Shown here one piece after another: positions 1 to 11,185 of a stretch of 64,000 bases of DNA. Source of the stretch: Moniliella sp. 'wahieum' (lineage: Eukaryota > Basidiomycota > Moniliellomycetes > Moniliellales > Moniliellaceae); contig RSEE01000025.1 in the NCBI GenBank assembly GCA_003971905.1, positions 248,001 through 312,000 of the forward strand, in the 5' to 3' direction. The stretch's first letter is position 1. Each line of letters begins with the position of its first letter. A model generated the notes under the pieces. It was given only the letters and a program-made list of their open reading frames with translations, ran no database searches and had not been told where the DNA came from. The translations under genes and the position numbers were made by a program.

Positions 1-256
1 ACTTGAACGTGGAGCGTTTTCTTGGGGACTTGTGGCCGTGGTCCAAATGATCCAGATGTTTGGGGATCAGATCTCAGAGCTAACCGAAACCCAGCCTCTT
101 TCTATAAACTTTGTGTCATTACCACGATGGGGAGCTCGATTCACCCATTGGTCCATGCCGCCTCCAAAGCTTCATCAGCTGCACCCTACACGAGCACATG
201 CCGAGACCAACGTCTCGTATCTGCACTACAGTAAAGACATGAAGTGGCAATCCTTA

Positions 257-1185
257 TTAGAGGGTAAACGAGCGAACCATCATGATATGTGGCTGGCCCG
301 CATCATCAAAGGGCTCCCCTACTGGGGCGTAACCCAACTTCTCGTAGAATCCTTGAACTGGTATCTGAGCTCCCAGCTTGATCGTGCATACCTTGCCCTC
401 GTTTCCTGGGGCCAGGGCGGTGTACAGCCACCACTCAGCCGCTTGAACCAGAAACTTACCAGTACCGCCCTTGCGATGAGGCAATCCCACTGCGAGCCGG
501 CCTAGTTTAGCCCCGACAGCACCCGTGTTGCCAGCGGAGACGAAAGCCTTGCGGAAGCGAGCAACTACCGCCTCCTCTGTTTCAGCCGGACCCAGGGGAT
601 CAGAAGGGAGGGGCAACGGGACCGGGCGACTCTCACCCGGGTAGGGAGAGTAACGAAGCGCATCGTGCCAATGACCTTGCTGGGATCACTGGTGGCGTAC
701 AGTGCGAAATGAGCTGCCGGCTCGTCCCAACTGTCCACCTCATCCTCGGGCGAAAAGCCCTGCTCGCTCTCGAAAACACCGACACGCACATCGTAGCAGC
801 CGAGCTTATCATTAGCATCCAGCGCCAGGCGCCATGCCAGCTCAGACGGGGTGGAACGGGCTTTTTCGGAGGAGAAGAACACATCGCTCGGAGGTTGTTG
901 GGCAGGGTGCAATGGTGGGAGGGGAGACCAGCTAGCTGTCTCCCGTCCTTCGGACGCCCCACCAGAATGACTAGGGCCGCATCTCGCATCAGCCTCTGCG
1001 ATCCTGCTAGGGAAATGCTGCATTTCACGTTGCCAATGAAATTTCACTACCAGATGGGTCCAAAAGCCACCAAGGCCATCTCCGAGATGACCTTGTCCCC
1101 AGGACTGAGGCAGAAGCGATACTTGTCCAGGCCAAACCACCACGACCCACGCCACGCAGTTTTCATCATTTCTCGTAACCATCAA
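257..1185 (-). CDS. GNAT-family N-acetyltransferase (ElaA-like), frame broken
   Basis: Predicted acyl-CoA-dependent N-acetyltransferase; substrate unknown. The first part holds a typical GNAT opening: YDVRVGVFESEQGFSPEDE, then a DSWDEPAAHF stretch, then the beta strand KVIGTMRFV. The second part holds the acetyl-CoA loop region (KLGRLAVGLPHRKGGTGKFL), followed by GFYEKLGYAPVGEPFDDAG and the HIMMV end seen in ElaA-like proteins. The two parts lie in different frames that meet near 616-660, so a one-base break of frame is needed. The start is uncertain: the open frame reaches 1185, but its first 80 or so residues look non-conserved and the true start may be near 900 or behind an intron. Family call is good, boundaries are weak. 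Confidence 0.6.
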
Positions 1186-1456
1186 AAGACGTTTCGCTCT
1201 AAAGTACTGAGGACGATGTCAAGTCATCTATTAGGTGCTTTTGGTGGCTAGAGTGTTGCGCCACATCGGACTAGCGATAAACGCGGATGAGGATGAGGAG
1301 GCGTGGCAATACGCCCATGTGTAGATTCATCTTGCTGCTAGCTGCACCAGTAACAGAGGTCAGAGCATGACCGCAAATGGGTCATGGCCATTGATAGTGA
1401 ATTAAGCGCAGCACCCTCCCGGCAGCCATTAGCCACTAGGGGTGTGCTTCAAGTTC

Positions 1457-2404
1457 TTAATACCCAGCCGCTCCAGGAGCAGCCTCGCCCTCCTTGGCCA
1501 GGGACAGGTAGAGGTCACGCATCCGAGTGTTGTCCACGGCGGCACCCTGGGAGGTTTGGCGATCGTCTTGCTCTGATCCGACTCGAGTCCTAGATATTTG
1601 TTGACCCGTTCCAAGTCGTGCCCTCAACCAAGTCCTTGTCCCGCTGTGCCAGCAACGCCGCCTCATTCTCCTGTAACCACAAGAGTTAGTCACACCTGTA
1701 TTTGCCGGTAGCGAGATGATAAAACGTACTTGTTCTTCGCGATGGTCTTTTCCTTCTTCGTATTGTATTCCTCGTAGAATGTATCGATCTCGCGCTCTGC
1801 ACGCGAGATTGTCTCGCCGCCCTTAAGCCTCTCAGCCGTTGCATTGCGAGCCGCAATGTCGTCGGCTTGTCGGGAGCGCCAGGCACGCACTGCCTCAGGC
1901 TCGCCCGCCTCATCATCATCATCGTACGGGTTGGCAGGGGCAACAGCCATAGAAGGACCCAGTTAAACTGGAACGTGTGACTCGCCACCTCTGTTCCTCG
2001 CGAGCAACTGCGCGGAGCTGATCAGCGATCGCCTGATCGAGCTCGGGGTCGTTGAAAGCAGGGAACTGGTCTTCGAACGCAGCCTTGCGGGCTGCCGTGT
2101 CGGCATCATCATCCGCAGCAAACAAGGACGCAGCCATGTCAGCTCCAGCCTGAGGCACGGCTTGGGGGAACGACGGGATCATCAAAGCCAAAACCGCTGG
2201 GATTGCACCGGAGGTTCGGGCGCGGCAGGCTCCGCAGTCAGCTCGCCATCATCGCCATAGCAGGAAGGACGAGCTCGTGTCGTCAGGCAGGGCAGGGGCC
2301 GGGGCCGGAGCGCCGACACCGAGAAGGTCGCTATCGGCAGCCAAGTCGCCGAGAGCAGCGCGCTCTCGCGCGAGGAAGTCGGCAGTGGGGTCCGTCTCAG
2401 CCAT
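1457..2404 (-). CDS. CLC1: Clathrin light chain
   Basis: Regulatory light chain that binds the clathrin heavy-chain hub and controls triskelion assembly on coated vesicles. The N-terminus is [20 protein letters not shown] linker follows with the FDDP and [11 protein letters not shown] stretches. The heavy-chain-binding helix is clear: [13 protein letters not shown], then [20 protein letters not shown]. After an intron of about 55 nt (near 1671-1725) it continues [20 protein letters not shown] and [19 protein letters not shown], the family's C-terminal block. It ends [12 protein letters not shown]...GAAGY. The reading needs about five single-base changes of frame, several of them at short homopolymers (near 1567, 1605, 2170-2195), which points to sequence errors. 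The start is the ATG opening the MAETD frame. Confidence 0.82.
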
Positions 2405-3484
2405 GGCGGCGATGTGGGGGAGGGGGTGGTGGTGGGGCAATCAGGAAGCTGCTTCGATGTAAGCCTCAGCCTCAGGCGTTCAACCGAACCCCCTTGAGCG
2501 CGATGGCGACGGCAGTGCAACGTGGAGCAAGGGTGGCGTGCTTAGGTAATAATGCGTGGTGCAAGCCAGCAGCTGAAGATCTGATGCCGTCGCGCAGCGG
2601 AAACACTTGCTCTTCCGCGCCCGCACGTTGCTGTGCGCGGGGGGCATCCATCACCCACCATGCATCATGCATGACGCGTGACGGGACCAATTTAATGATG
2701 GCTGGCTCTTCAATTCAACGTTTTGCCTACTTCTTACAGGCAAGCCTGATAGGCGCAGCGTTCCTTTGTCCCCTTGTTTGAAGTTCTGCAAACGCCAACA
2801 TGGATTCGGAGGGGGAAGGATCACTCAGCAGATATGCGAGCCCAAAAGAAGTTTCGACAGAGCGAAGAGAGGCTCGCAATGGAATGAGAGGCAAAAGGAA
2901 AAAGCGAGAGTTGAATTAAGAACGAGAGAGAGAGTTAGTATATATATGCAACACAGAGAGGGTGGGCAACGAAGCGATGAGGAAATGAGAATAGAGACGA
3001 GAGCTCTCGGAGTCTGGAGGGAACCGGAAGCAGATGTAGATGGGGATAGATGTATTGTTCGTCCAAAGCATGAAGCCCGGAGTGGAAGTGAAGAACGGGC
3101 CGAACGATGTATTCGTCGGTGGGGTCACTTATAGATGTTGAAGATGGCCCGTGCCATATATATTGTACGTGGCAATTTTGCAGTGGTGACACCTTAGTTC
3201 AATCGTCTTGATCTGCCTCTGCCTGTATGATAGAAGGGGAAAGGGATGCGGTGCTGAGACTGTTGAGCGTTGCGGATAAAAAACTGCTGGGTCGAAACAA
3301 GAACTCGGAATAGCTGTGGTCGTGTAGGGTAAGTGAAATAAGCTAGAACCGGTCATGTTTAAATCCGCCCCATCGCACGATTTTTGACTGTGTCATCTAT
3401 ATATAAGAGCAACAAAACGTGGAAGAGCCCACATCGATTTGAGTGTGCGGGTGGACATGGTGGACATGGAATCAAGGTAAGGGT
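2405..3484. other. Intergenic, no supported gene
   Basis: Upstream of the clathrin light chain gene and downstream of the SDR gene. It includes a purine-rich stretch (about 2860-3010) and a copy of an ATGCATCATGCAT-like motif near 2658-2672. Short open frames here have no recognisable domain. Confidence 0.4.
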
Positions 3485-4612
3485 TCAACAAGTTATCTCC
3501 GATGCAAGCAATCTCACTGGTGCTTGGCGTTGCGCGGAGGAGTCGGCCACCTCCACTTCCTCGATGCTTTGCAGGACCGAAGGGAACGACGTAGGAGGCA
3601 CCCACCCAATGGCAGCCAAGTGTTCACTCTTTCCCAGTGAGTTGTCTGCAAACGATCCCCAAGCCTGGTCAGGATGGGGCACAGGCATCATTTAGACCAC
3701 TCGTCGTTCTGTATCTGAACAATTTCCGCAGAAGGGAGAGCACCTTGCGAATGCAGCGCAGTGGCAATGGCTTGAACCAGGTCACGCCACTTGAACACTA
3801 TTTGGAAGAGAATAATGGGCGTCAGCAAGAATATAGGTCCTTCTAAAGAGAGGAGAACGCTCACCTGGGTTTCGGCAATGAAGTACGGATTGTCTTCGGC
3901 CCCAGCTCGGTAGCCTCGAGGTGTTCAAGAACGGCAGATACGCAGTCGCAAGAACCTGAACATGAATTGCGTTCCAAACCGTTGCCCCCTCCGACGTAGA
4001 CTGCGTGACCGAGATCCAAAGCAGTGATGTAAGACGGGATCTGGATGCTAATCTGGTGGAACGGACCGGTCCCAATCCCGTAAATCAGGGGCGGAAGGAT
4101 GATGGCCGCCCGCACATTAAACTCCTTCTCAGCCGAGGGATTAGCAATCAGTTCCCGCACCTTGAGATCCACATCACGGTGAGGCGCACTTGGACTCAAG
4201 CGGTCGTCGAGGCCGGCGGCCGTCGCGTCGTGAAAGGTTAGTCATCTTTGGCAGTAAAATCTCCATGACTATCATCCACCAGCTCACCGGTACCCGATGT
4301 GTGGATGTAGACGGCCGGGCGAGCCCTTGGGAGGGAGCGCAGACCCTCGGCAATGGCCTGGGCTGAGGGAACGTGATCTGCCGTTGCAATGTGAAAGATA
4401 ATATCCACACCCGGATCCGCAGCGACAGCTTTGATCACATCAACATCGTCCAATGTCCCGCGCACAGGCTCCACCCCAAGCTCGTGTAATTTCGCAACAG
4501 CCTCCTCACGGCGCACCAAGGCTTTGATCTTGAGGTGAGGCCGGGCAGCGCGAAGGTGGGAGAAGACAGTGCCTCCGATAAATCCAAGTCCGACGAAAAA
4601 TGCGGTGGGCAT
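3485..4612 (-). CDS. NAD(P)-dependent extended SDR (epimerase/NmrA-like)
   Basis: Rossmann-fold reductase or epimerase of the extended short-chain dehydrogenase group; substrate unknown. It begins MPTAFFVGLGFIGGTVFSHL, the glycine-rich NAD(P)-binding turn, followed by KALVRREEAVAKLHELGVE, GTLDDVDVI and DIIFHIATADH. A middle exon reads VRAAIILPPLIYGIGTGPFH, typical of substrate-side SDR sequence. After an intron of about 80 nt (near 3795-3872) comes WRDLVQAIATALHSQG. The C-terminus SFADNSLGKSEHLAAIGW, then SVLQSIEE, is the usual end of this family. Frame breaks occur near 4240, near 3990 and in an A-run near 3690. The start is the first ATG that gives the full Rossmann motif. Confidence 0.72.
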
Positions 4613-5535
4613 TGTGAGCCTTGAGGGGTTCGAATGGATCTGGATGAATGGCGCGCTTGAGAGGACGATGGTGGAAGGGTTTAAGAGTTCCGGAGCGATG
4701 GATAGCAACCCCTGTGGCAACGCCGCTTGGCAGCAACCGTTATCCTTCCGCTTGCAATGCAATGGCCATTAGTAACAATCTCACCGGCGTTAAACGTCGT
4801 TAAACGTTAACAGCACATCATACGATGCAACATCTGCGTCCTGCTCAGCTGATGTCATGCATGTCATGCATCATGGTGGCGTATCGGTCTTAAATAGTCC
4901 CGTATCTCCGGGATGGCCTGTGCGCTATACCGGATGGCCCCAACTCGGAAAAGGAGTAGGAAATTGACCGAGCAGGTGACAACACCAGGGCCCGCGCCTA
5001 CACCAAGGGGAACAATGTTTTTCACAAGTTTCAATTCAGCCTTAAAGCCCGTACGCCCCCTACAACACCATCTTAAGAAAGGGATGGGTTAAGCTTTAGT
5101 TAAGGAGCACAGATTACTATTAGCAAAGAACACAGAGTCTGTGAGAAAAAGGGCCTCAATATCGAAACAATGTGTGGTGTATGTCATGGACCTTGTCACA
5201 GCAATATAGGTTGGAAAGGCGTGCGAACAGGCGAATGTTGGATTTTAGGGACGACAGTATAGTTGTAAGGACGACAATAACTGATCGATCGGAACTGTGG
5301 TGGCTGAGCGGCGACAAAAGTGAAAGAGAAGTCCGAGAGAGAAGGGTGCCCGGTAGCGACAGAGAATATTAAACGAACAGGCTGGAAAACGGAGACTGGT
5401 GGGAGTTGGTACTGCGAGGGACAGGGGTAACGCGAGATGAGGGCCCGTCCATACCGACGGAAGGATCCGTGGAGAACGCGACGAGCCCATCAGCGGGTAG
5501 TGGTGCGGGCAGTGAAGGGTGGGTAGGTAGATTTT
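4613..5535. other. Intergenic region with repeated CGTTAAAC octamer
   Basis: Promoter side of the SDR gene and 3' side of the HMG-box gene. Two CGTTAAAC octamers lie at 4788-4795 and 4798-4805, 10 bp apart, about 180 bp upstream of the SDR ATG. A short direct repeat of ATGTCATGC follows near 4852-4870. No gene is supported, although a frame overlapping 5369-5584 may hold an alternative C-terminus of the HMG-box protein. Confidence 0.4.
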
Positions 5536-7018
5536 TTAGACCGTCCAAGGGAGAATGGTGATCAGGGCGGTCCGATGCCTGCAAAGGGAGAGGCTCATGC
5601 GGAATAGAGGTCGGAAATGGAGAATGGAAAGCTGGCTTGGACGGGGTAAACTTGAACCAACTATCGAATGAGGTGCCATGGGAAGAATTAGATCGGGCGG
5701 TGAAGTCCAGGAAGAAGCGGAAATGTGAGTGGGAAATGAGTCGCTGGCATCCGAAGCGCTCATAGAAAGGGATATGTTGGGGGGTTGCGAACGGTAAGGG
5801 GCATACGGGAGTGGGCCCATACTGATGGCTGGTGAGATGTTGTATGCGTCCACCCCCGTATCATCAAAACAGCTGCCGGCCTCAATCGCTTTAGAGGTAA
5901 ACAGCATTGGCATGGACTGGAAATCGATGGGCACGTCAAGCGGCTTATTGCAAGTAGGGGTGCAGGTTTGATGAAACTGTTTCCCCAAAAGGGGCATTGA
6001 GCTGAATGATGAACTCGGACTGGAGAGGGAGTTGAGAGAGGTTGAGAATGATGAAGAAGGCGACTCAAATTCCAACCCGGAGGGAAGGGGATCCGACGAA
6101 GTCCTATGATCGTTGATGTGCGGTGGAGAATGAATGAGATGCGCTGGAGATGATACCAGCATGGCAGTTGAGGTAACCGAATCAGGTGTGACTGAAAAAG
6201 CAGGGCGATCAGAGTCTATGATCCTGGTAGAAAACATGACAGATGAAGATAGTGAGGTAGAGCGGCGCACGTGAATGCTGGACATGGAGTTTTGACTTGG
6301 GCCTGACTGGGACGGATCCGTAATAAACGGTGGTGTCAAAGCACTCAGTACCGAGGTTATGGGTGCACTGTCCCGCCGTGCTGTAAAGTGGAGCATGGTA
6401 GCGGGAGAAGAATCCGGCGTATTGGGCGAGGAAATCCCCCTTATTTCGCAAAGTTTATGCCTAGAGCTTCCTTCCATTCCGGCGGGCCCAATCTGTAGCG
6501 GACCTAATGAGCGATGACAAGACGAGACGTGTGTGCTGCGACTACTTTCCACAGTACGGCGCTTTGGGCGGTACTTGTAGTTCTGATAAGCCAGCAAATG
6601 AGTCAGTACTGGCGTTTTGGTCAAACATTACTATAAAAAGACATTGACATACTGGGAAGCGGTGGCGATGGAGGGTCCGCGCCTTCTCAGCCTTGCGAAT
6701 GTACTCATCCTTGACGCTCTGAGGCTCATTTTTCCACAGCACAGAGATCTCGCGCGACATTTCAGCTTGGCGTTGTCGACTGCTCAGAACCGGGTTTCCA
6801 TCAACTTGAGAGCGTCGCTTGAGCTCCTGGCTCTTGTCAGATCGGTACAAGATCCAAGCGTTGGGGGGGCGTGGGGCCCGGTCATCCTCTCCCTTCAAGC
6901 CTTTCGCAGGAGAAAGAGGGGATTTTTTCCCAGCCACGGCCGAGCACGTGCCAGGCGAAGGGGAGCGATCGCTCTGGGATGGAAGCGAGACGGGGTGTTG
7001 AAGGTCAAATGTGGCCAT
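5536..7018 (-). CDS. HMG-box transcription factor (MATA/Ste11-Prf1 class)
   Basis: Sequence-specific DNA-binding regulator. The HMG box spans residues about 50-131: PRPPNAWILYRSDK, then QAEMSREISVLWKNEP, VKDEYIRKAEKARTLH and, after the intron, NYKYRPKRR. This is the fungal mating-type/pheromone-response subclass that binds ACAAAG-like sites. Exon 1 is 6653-7018 and exon 2 is 5536-6582. A 70-nt intron with gtatgt donor and cag acceptor falls in phase 0 inside the third helix region and restores the box exactly. The rest (about 340 residues) is Ser/Pro/Thr-rich and without a recognised domain, as is usual for these regulators. The last residues are uncertain, because an overlapping frame (5369-5584) with similar Pro/Ser composition could be the real end. 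Whether it acts in mating cannot be told from the window. Confidence 0.8.
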
Positions 7019-8605
7019 CGTGGTGAAGTATTATAGGGTGCAGAACAGGCTGCTTTTGGGAGGGCGGAGGCCAGTGGTGAGCCGAGGGGGTACAGGGGTA
7101 AACGGGGGGCGTAGAACACTGCCTTCGGGGAAGGTATGGCGATGGCCTGTGGGCGGGGGGTAATAATGATTAGCACGGCGGGGAGGGATGGAGATAGAGG
7201 GAGGGGGAGGAGAAAGGGAAGAAGCGAAGGTGGAAGGCGGCAAAGGAGGGGGGGAAGTGGGGATACAAGGATGGCAGACCAGTATCATAGGCTGCACAGC
7301 AAAACGGCACTAACCCCGACTAGCCCCACGCTGAAGTTCGATTTTGGGCGTGCCTTCAAAGCAGCGGAATACAAATGGCGCTGAACGTTGAACGGACGTT
7401 GAACGTCGCGTTGAATAGCCCAACATCGGTTCCCACCCTTTCCCACCCTTGCCCACCCCGCATGTGACGGTGATGAGTGTGATGTGTATGGCACCCACGT
7501 GTCAAGCGTTGGATGCCGTCACACGTCCCGTGTATCTCGCGTTCCCGAGTCACTAAAATAAGCGCCACTACTAGTATAAACTAGGCTGCCGCGCCACAGA
7601 GCCGCGCATGAGAGCAGAGCGTGCCACAGAACGTGCTGAACCTGATGCCGATGGCCAGACGAGAGATGTTGAGCCGGTACCATGTTTGGCGGTACGAAAA
7701 ACAATAACAAGAGCAAGGTGACGGCAAAAACGTTACTGTCTATATCTCTCATCGACCACTTGCTTTCCACCAAGGGAGCTGGTGACGACACTTCTTTCAG
7801 ACAAAATGGGTATGTCACCGCCCTCGAGCCGCAAAATATCCAACGCCGACCCCTCTCCATCGTACCCGATGATCCGTTTCGGGACTTACTGGAGAAAAAG
7901 AAGAAAAGTTAAAGAAGGAAACGTTGATATAGATTGAACAAAAAGCGCTTGCTACAGAGGCGGCGCTATGGAGAAGCAAGATGAGAGTTCTTTTGATGAA
8001 AATCCTCTGTTTTCCATATATTGACCTGGTGCAGAAGGAGGTCGAGGTTCTCAAGGGCGTTGGAATGTACCCTTACGTGTATATGGGTCCGTCGTTCGCT
8101 CAGTACCTTGGTTTGCCTGCGTGACGTGAGAAATGCACTTGAAGGTAGAGGATAATTCCCAGTACAATGGTTGGAGCAAAGTGGTAGATGAGATCCAAGC
8201 ATCAAGTAGGCCAACGGTAACCGAGATAGTGAGGGTATTATGCCACAAGAAAGGAAGCATGCCAGCGTAACCTTCTCGGCTCTGCACCCACACCCTGGCG
8301 TGCGTACGATGTGACGGACGAGATGCTGGGAAGACCAGGTCGGCACATCAAAGCGAACCGTGATGCAGATGGCACAATGAGCCTAGGAGTGCGTACTCAC
8401 AGTGGAGGTGGAGGTGGAGGTAGAGGTGAAGGTGGTGCAATCTTCGCCGAGAGGACACAGCTTAAACCGACAGAACCAAGCCGAAAAAGCGGGAAGTAGA
8501 GCTCCAAGGTGGCCAACAGCGACTGCTGACGTAATCAAAGAGCAGTCGATTGGGTTGACATCATGCCTTTGGTTTACCTGCTGCTTGCGAGAAACCATCG
8601 ACACG
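7019..8605. promoter_or_regulatory. Divergent intergenic region between HMG-box gene and MED6
   Basis: A 1.6-kb spacer with no supported gene. Next to the HMG-box gene it is pyrimidine-rich on that gene's coding strand. CGTTGAAC octamers lie at 7386-7393 and 7397-7404, with a CGTTGAAT near 7409, spaced 11-12 bp apart. A CRE-like TGACGTAA lies at about 8528, some 75 bp upstream of the MED6 ATG. A GGAGGT-type hexamer repeat lies at 8404-8435. Confidence 0.4.
8404..8435 (+). repeat. GGAGGT-type hexanucleotide repeat
   Basis: About five imperfect copies of a GGTGGA/GGTAGA hexamer, 170 bp upstream of the MED6 start. A simple-sequence tract; nothing more can be said. Confidence 0.6.
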
Positions 8606-9344
8606 ATGGACGAAGCCGGTGGAGCGCCTGAGGCTGGGGTTGGGGCGCTGGGCTTGGTGCCAGTTGGCATGAGCCAATACGACCTACTCAGCACCGCTTT
8701 CAAGGCGCCAGAGTTTATCCAAACGTTTGGTGCTCTCACCGACCGCACTGTGCTGGACTATTTTGCCCTCTCGCCCTTCTTTGACCGTCAGAGCACCAAC
8801 CAGATGCTGCGGATGCAGGCTGTGGAACTAGTCCCTGTGGGTCGCTGGACGTCCGCAGAGGAAGCCGAGAAGCTGCGTTCCTTGTTGGCATCGAGTATAT
8901 CGTTTCCCATGCTGCCCCGCCCAGTCTCTTTGTCATTCACCGCCGCCAGCGCACCTCGCCTCATGAGACCGAGACCCAGGCGGCCTACTTTGTCTTGAAC
9001 GACGCCATCATGCAATCGCCCGACCTGTTCAACGTTCTCGGCAATCGATTAGTACGTCCCTTTTCTTCGTAGCATCAGAATTGCGACAAGGTCATCGTTG
9101 ACGGTCTTTCCCTTGTCAGACGGCGACTTACGATGCGATCTATCAATCCATGGCTGCCGCGCGCGCAGCCCAGCCTCCAATCGACCTTCGCATGTCGACT
9201 TCGACCGCTCGTGCATTTAAAGTGTACCAACCGGGGACGGACACGCCAACTGCAGCAGACGTTCCCGCAGATAATGGCGAGCCGCCCAAGCGTGCCAGCG
9301 ATGACCCTGAAGCTGGCGAAAAGCGGGTGCGGATCGCTCCCTAG
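8606..9344 (+). CDS. MED6: Mediator complex subunit 6
   Basis: Head-module subunit of Mediator, bridging activators and RNA polymerase II in the nucleus. The protein is about 223 residues. The family core is plain: EFIQTFGALTDRTVLDYFAL, then SPFFDRQSTNQMLRMQ, then the strand block GIEYIVSHAAPPSLFVIHRR and AAYFVLNDAIMQSPDLFNVL, followed by the usual GNRL. A 68-nt intron (9052-9119) with gtacgt donor follows in phase 0. Exon 2 begins TATYDAIYQSMAAARAA and runs into a polar tail ending EKRVRIAP. One frame break lies near 8880, between EKLR and the GIEYIV block. The ATG at 8606 is chosen because the open frame upstream is only the simple repeat. Confidence 0.88.
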
Positions 9345-9588
9345 CTTGAAATACCCTAGCACATCTAAACTGGAGAAGACAATGACTAGGATTGGCATAG
9401 TAGTATGATTTTAGGCGACAAGAAGTCAAGGGGTAGCCATGCCTGTACTAGCGACAGCAGGCAAAGCGCCAACGCGCGGGACGGGGTCCATCAGAGCGCA
9501 ACACTACATACCAAAGGGCGCCTACAGCAGGCCTGGAAAATGCACCATGTAAACGCCAACAAGGGGAGAGACGGGCGTGATTTACTCG

Positions 9589-10158
9589 TCATCCCTCCTC
9601 CTCGTCACCACCCTCGGCAGCAGCCTTAGCGCGCTTGCGCTTCACGCGGCCCTCGCGGCCACCTCCGTACGGCGAGTTGAGAGCAAAGTCGATGTGCTTC
9701 TGGCTGTCGAGACGGACGACAAACGAAGGCACGTTGACGATCTGCTTGCCGACGCGAATGTGGCGCTGGCGGATGAGCACACGGGCATGGTGGATCGACT
9801 TGGCGAGGCCAGTCTTGAAAACCTGAGTTTGAAGACGACGCTCAAGGAAGTCTTCAACGGTGAGGGACAGCACATAGTCAAGACGCATGCGGGTTTCGTC
9901 GAGCACACCAATGCGCACAAGACGGCGAATGATGGCGTTGCCTTCGAAGAGACGCTTGGGGTCCTTCTCGTCCAGCTTCAACAGCTCACGGGCCGCACGG
10001 CGGATCTTGGAGAGGGTAAGCGAGATACGCCAGATCTCAGTCTTGTTGCGGAGACCGTACTCGCCAGCCAACTTGAGCTCCGAGTCAAGGCGGGACGCCT
10101 CAAAGGGACGACGGGGCACCTTGTACGTCTTCGACTGCTTCCTGGGAGCAAGAGGCAT
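9589..10158 (-). CDS. RPS9: 40S ribosomal protein S9 (uS4)
   Basis: Primary 18S rRNA-binding protein of the small subunit, on the body near the mRNA entry side. The 189-residue frame is intact, the usual length. Hallmarks are [39 protein letters not shown], the S4 RNA-binding segment ([20 protein letters not shown], then [20 protein letters not shown]) and [13 protein letters not shown]. The C-terminal tail is basic then acidic. No intron lies in the coding part, but the leader appears to have one (see 10163-10233). It is head-to-head with RPL21, with 546 bp between the two ATGs. Confidence 0.97.
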   Translation of the reverse strand: MPLAPRKQSKTYKVPRRPFEASRLDSELKLAGEYGLRNKTEIWRISLTLSKIRRAARELLKLDEKDPKRLFEGNAIIRRLVRIGVLDETRMRLDYVLSLTVEDFLERRLQTQVFKTGLAKSIHHARVLIRQRHIRVGKQIVNVPSFVVRLDSQKHIDFALNSPYGGGREGRVKRKRAKAAAEGGDEEEG

Positions 10159-10162
10159 GGTA

Positions 10163-10233
10163 CTTCCGAAGAGTAAAGTGTGTTAGACCTCGCTCGCGAG
10201 CGTGACGCGAGGTTGAGCTAAAGGGATGCTTAC
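10163..10233 (-). other. Predicted 5'-UTR intron of RPS9
   Basis: On the minus strand a consensus donor AAG|gtaagc at 10233 pairs with an acceptor ...cttcggaag| at 10163, removing 71 nt. A ctaac branch-like sequence lies before the acceptor. Only TACC separates the acceptor from the ATG. This is inferred from splice motifs alone. Confidence 0.6.
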
Positions 10234-10566
10234 CTTAAATTTGGCGGCGGGGACCGATGTCGACAAGAGCAGCACGACGAAGGTGCCGACGAAGGGGAGG
10301 CCGGCTGACAGCAACCCTACATGTGCGTCCTGCACTACGGATGACCACGACCGCAGTGTGGCCTCGCGAAAATTAAAACAGTGCCTCAGTGCTAAAGCAT
10401 CTGCAGCTAACCGCAATATTTGCCGCACACTGGTATCGTGCGACTAATCGCTGCCCGCAGCACCACCCACCCCAACCCTAGACCACACCATTTCGGATTG
10501 TTTTGTGCTCTCTTACATCTCATCCTGGCTGGCCTTCTCACCAACGAGGTCATCAAACAACTGTAG
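10234..10566. promoter_or_regulatory. Shared divergent promoter of RPS9 and RPL21
   Basis: About 330 bp lie between the two predicted leader introns. The two ribosomal-protein genes point away from each other, so this segment must hold both promoters. I see no TATA box or telomeric Rap1-like motif. Confidence 0.5.
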
Positions 10567-10696
10567 GTGCGTATCAGCGCCCGCCTGAGCGAGCGGTTGG
10601 CTTCGGACCATGCGACCCGCCATGTCTCCCTTTGCCAACCGCGCCTGAGAGGAACTTGAGGCGAGCGGGAGGACTGACCTGTTCTGTTGACGTTAG
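10567..10696 (+). other. Possible 5'-UTR intron of RPL21
   Basis: A donor ctgtag|gtgcgt at 10567 could pair with the acceptor gacgttag| at 10696, leaving AAACCGCC before the ATG. An actgac branch-like element lies about 25 nt upstream of the acceptor. The acceptor is convincing; the donor is one of several choices. Confidence 0.45.
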
Positions 10697-10704
10697 AAAC
10701 CGCC

Positions 10705-11185
10705 ATGCCTCACTCATTCGGTTACCGGGCGCGCACGCGCGACCTCTTCAAGCGCGGTTTCCGCCAGCACGGCCAGATCCCCCTCTCGACCTACCTGCGG
10801 CCCTACCACGTTGGTGACATCGTCGACATCAAGGCGAACGGTGCCATTCAGAAGGGTATGCCCCATAAGTACTACCACGGCCGCACCGGTGTGGTCTACA
10901 ACGTGGCCCCCCGCGCTGGGTGTGATCATTTACAAGATTGTCGGTGGTCGCTACATGGAGAAGCGCGTGAATGTGCGTATTGAGCACGTCAAGCACTCCA
11001 AGTGCCGTGACGACTTCCTCGCCCGCGTCAAGTCCAACGCAGAGAAGAAGCGCATCGCTAAGGAGGCTGGCGAGACGTTCGACCTCAAGCGCCGTCCTGC
11101 TCTTCCTCGTGACGCCCGTGTCATCAAGACGGAGGACAACCTCCCCGAGACTCTTGCCCCCATCGCGTACGACACTTACATCTAA
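10705..11185 (+). CDS. RPL21: 60S ribosomal protein L21 (eL21), one-base frame break
   Basis: Large-subunit protein of the central protuberance region. The first part is [20 protein letters not shown], then [20 protein letters not shown] and [20 protein letters not shown]. The second part, in another frame, is [20 protein letters not shown], then [17 protein letters not shown], and ends [10 protein letters not shown]. Together they give the normal eL21 length of about 160 residues. The frame changes at a run of six C at 10907-10912. A dead eL21 gene is unlikely in a living fungus and all other positions look conserved, so this is best read as a sequencing error. Confidence 0.95.

Noticed and set aside
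709-1251. 180-codon plus-strand frame opposite the GNAT gene
   Set aside because: It is antisense to recognisable acetyltransferase sequence and has no family features.
2203-2781. 192-codon plus-strand frame opposite clathrin light chain
   Set aside because: Antisense shadow of the 5' half of the clathrin light chain gene and its promoter.
7031-7297. Pro/Ser-rich minus-strand frames upstream of the HMG-box gene
   Set aside because: They come from pyrimidine-rich leader sequence; the HMG-box gene already has a good ATG and complete domain downstream.
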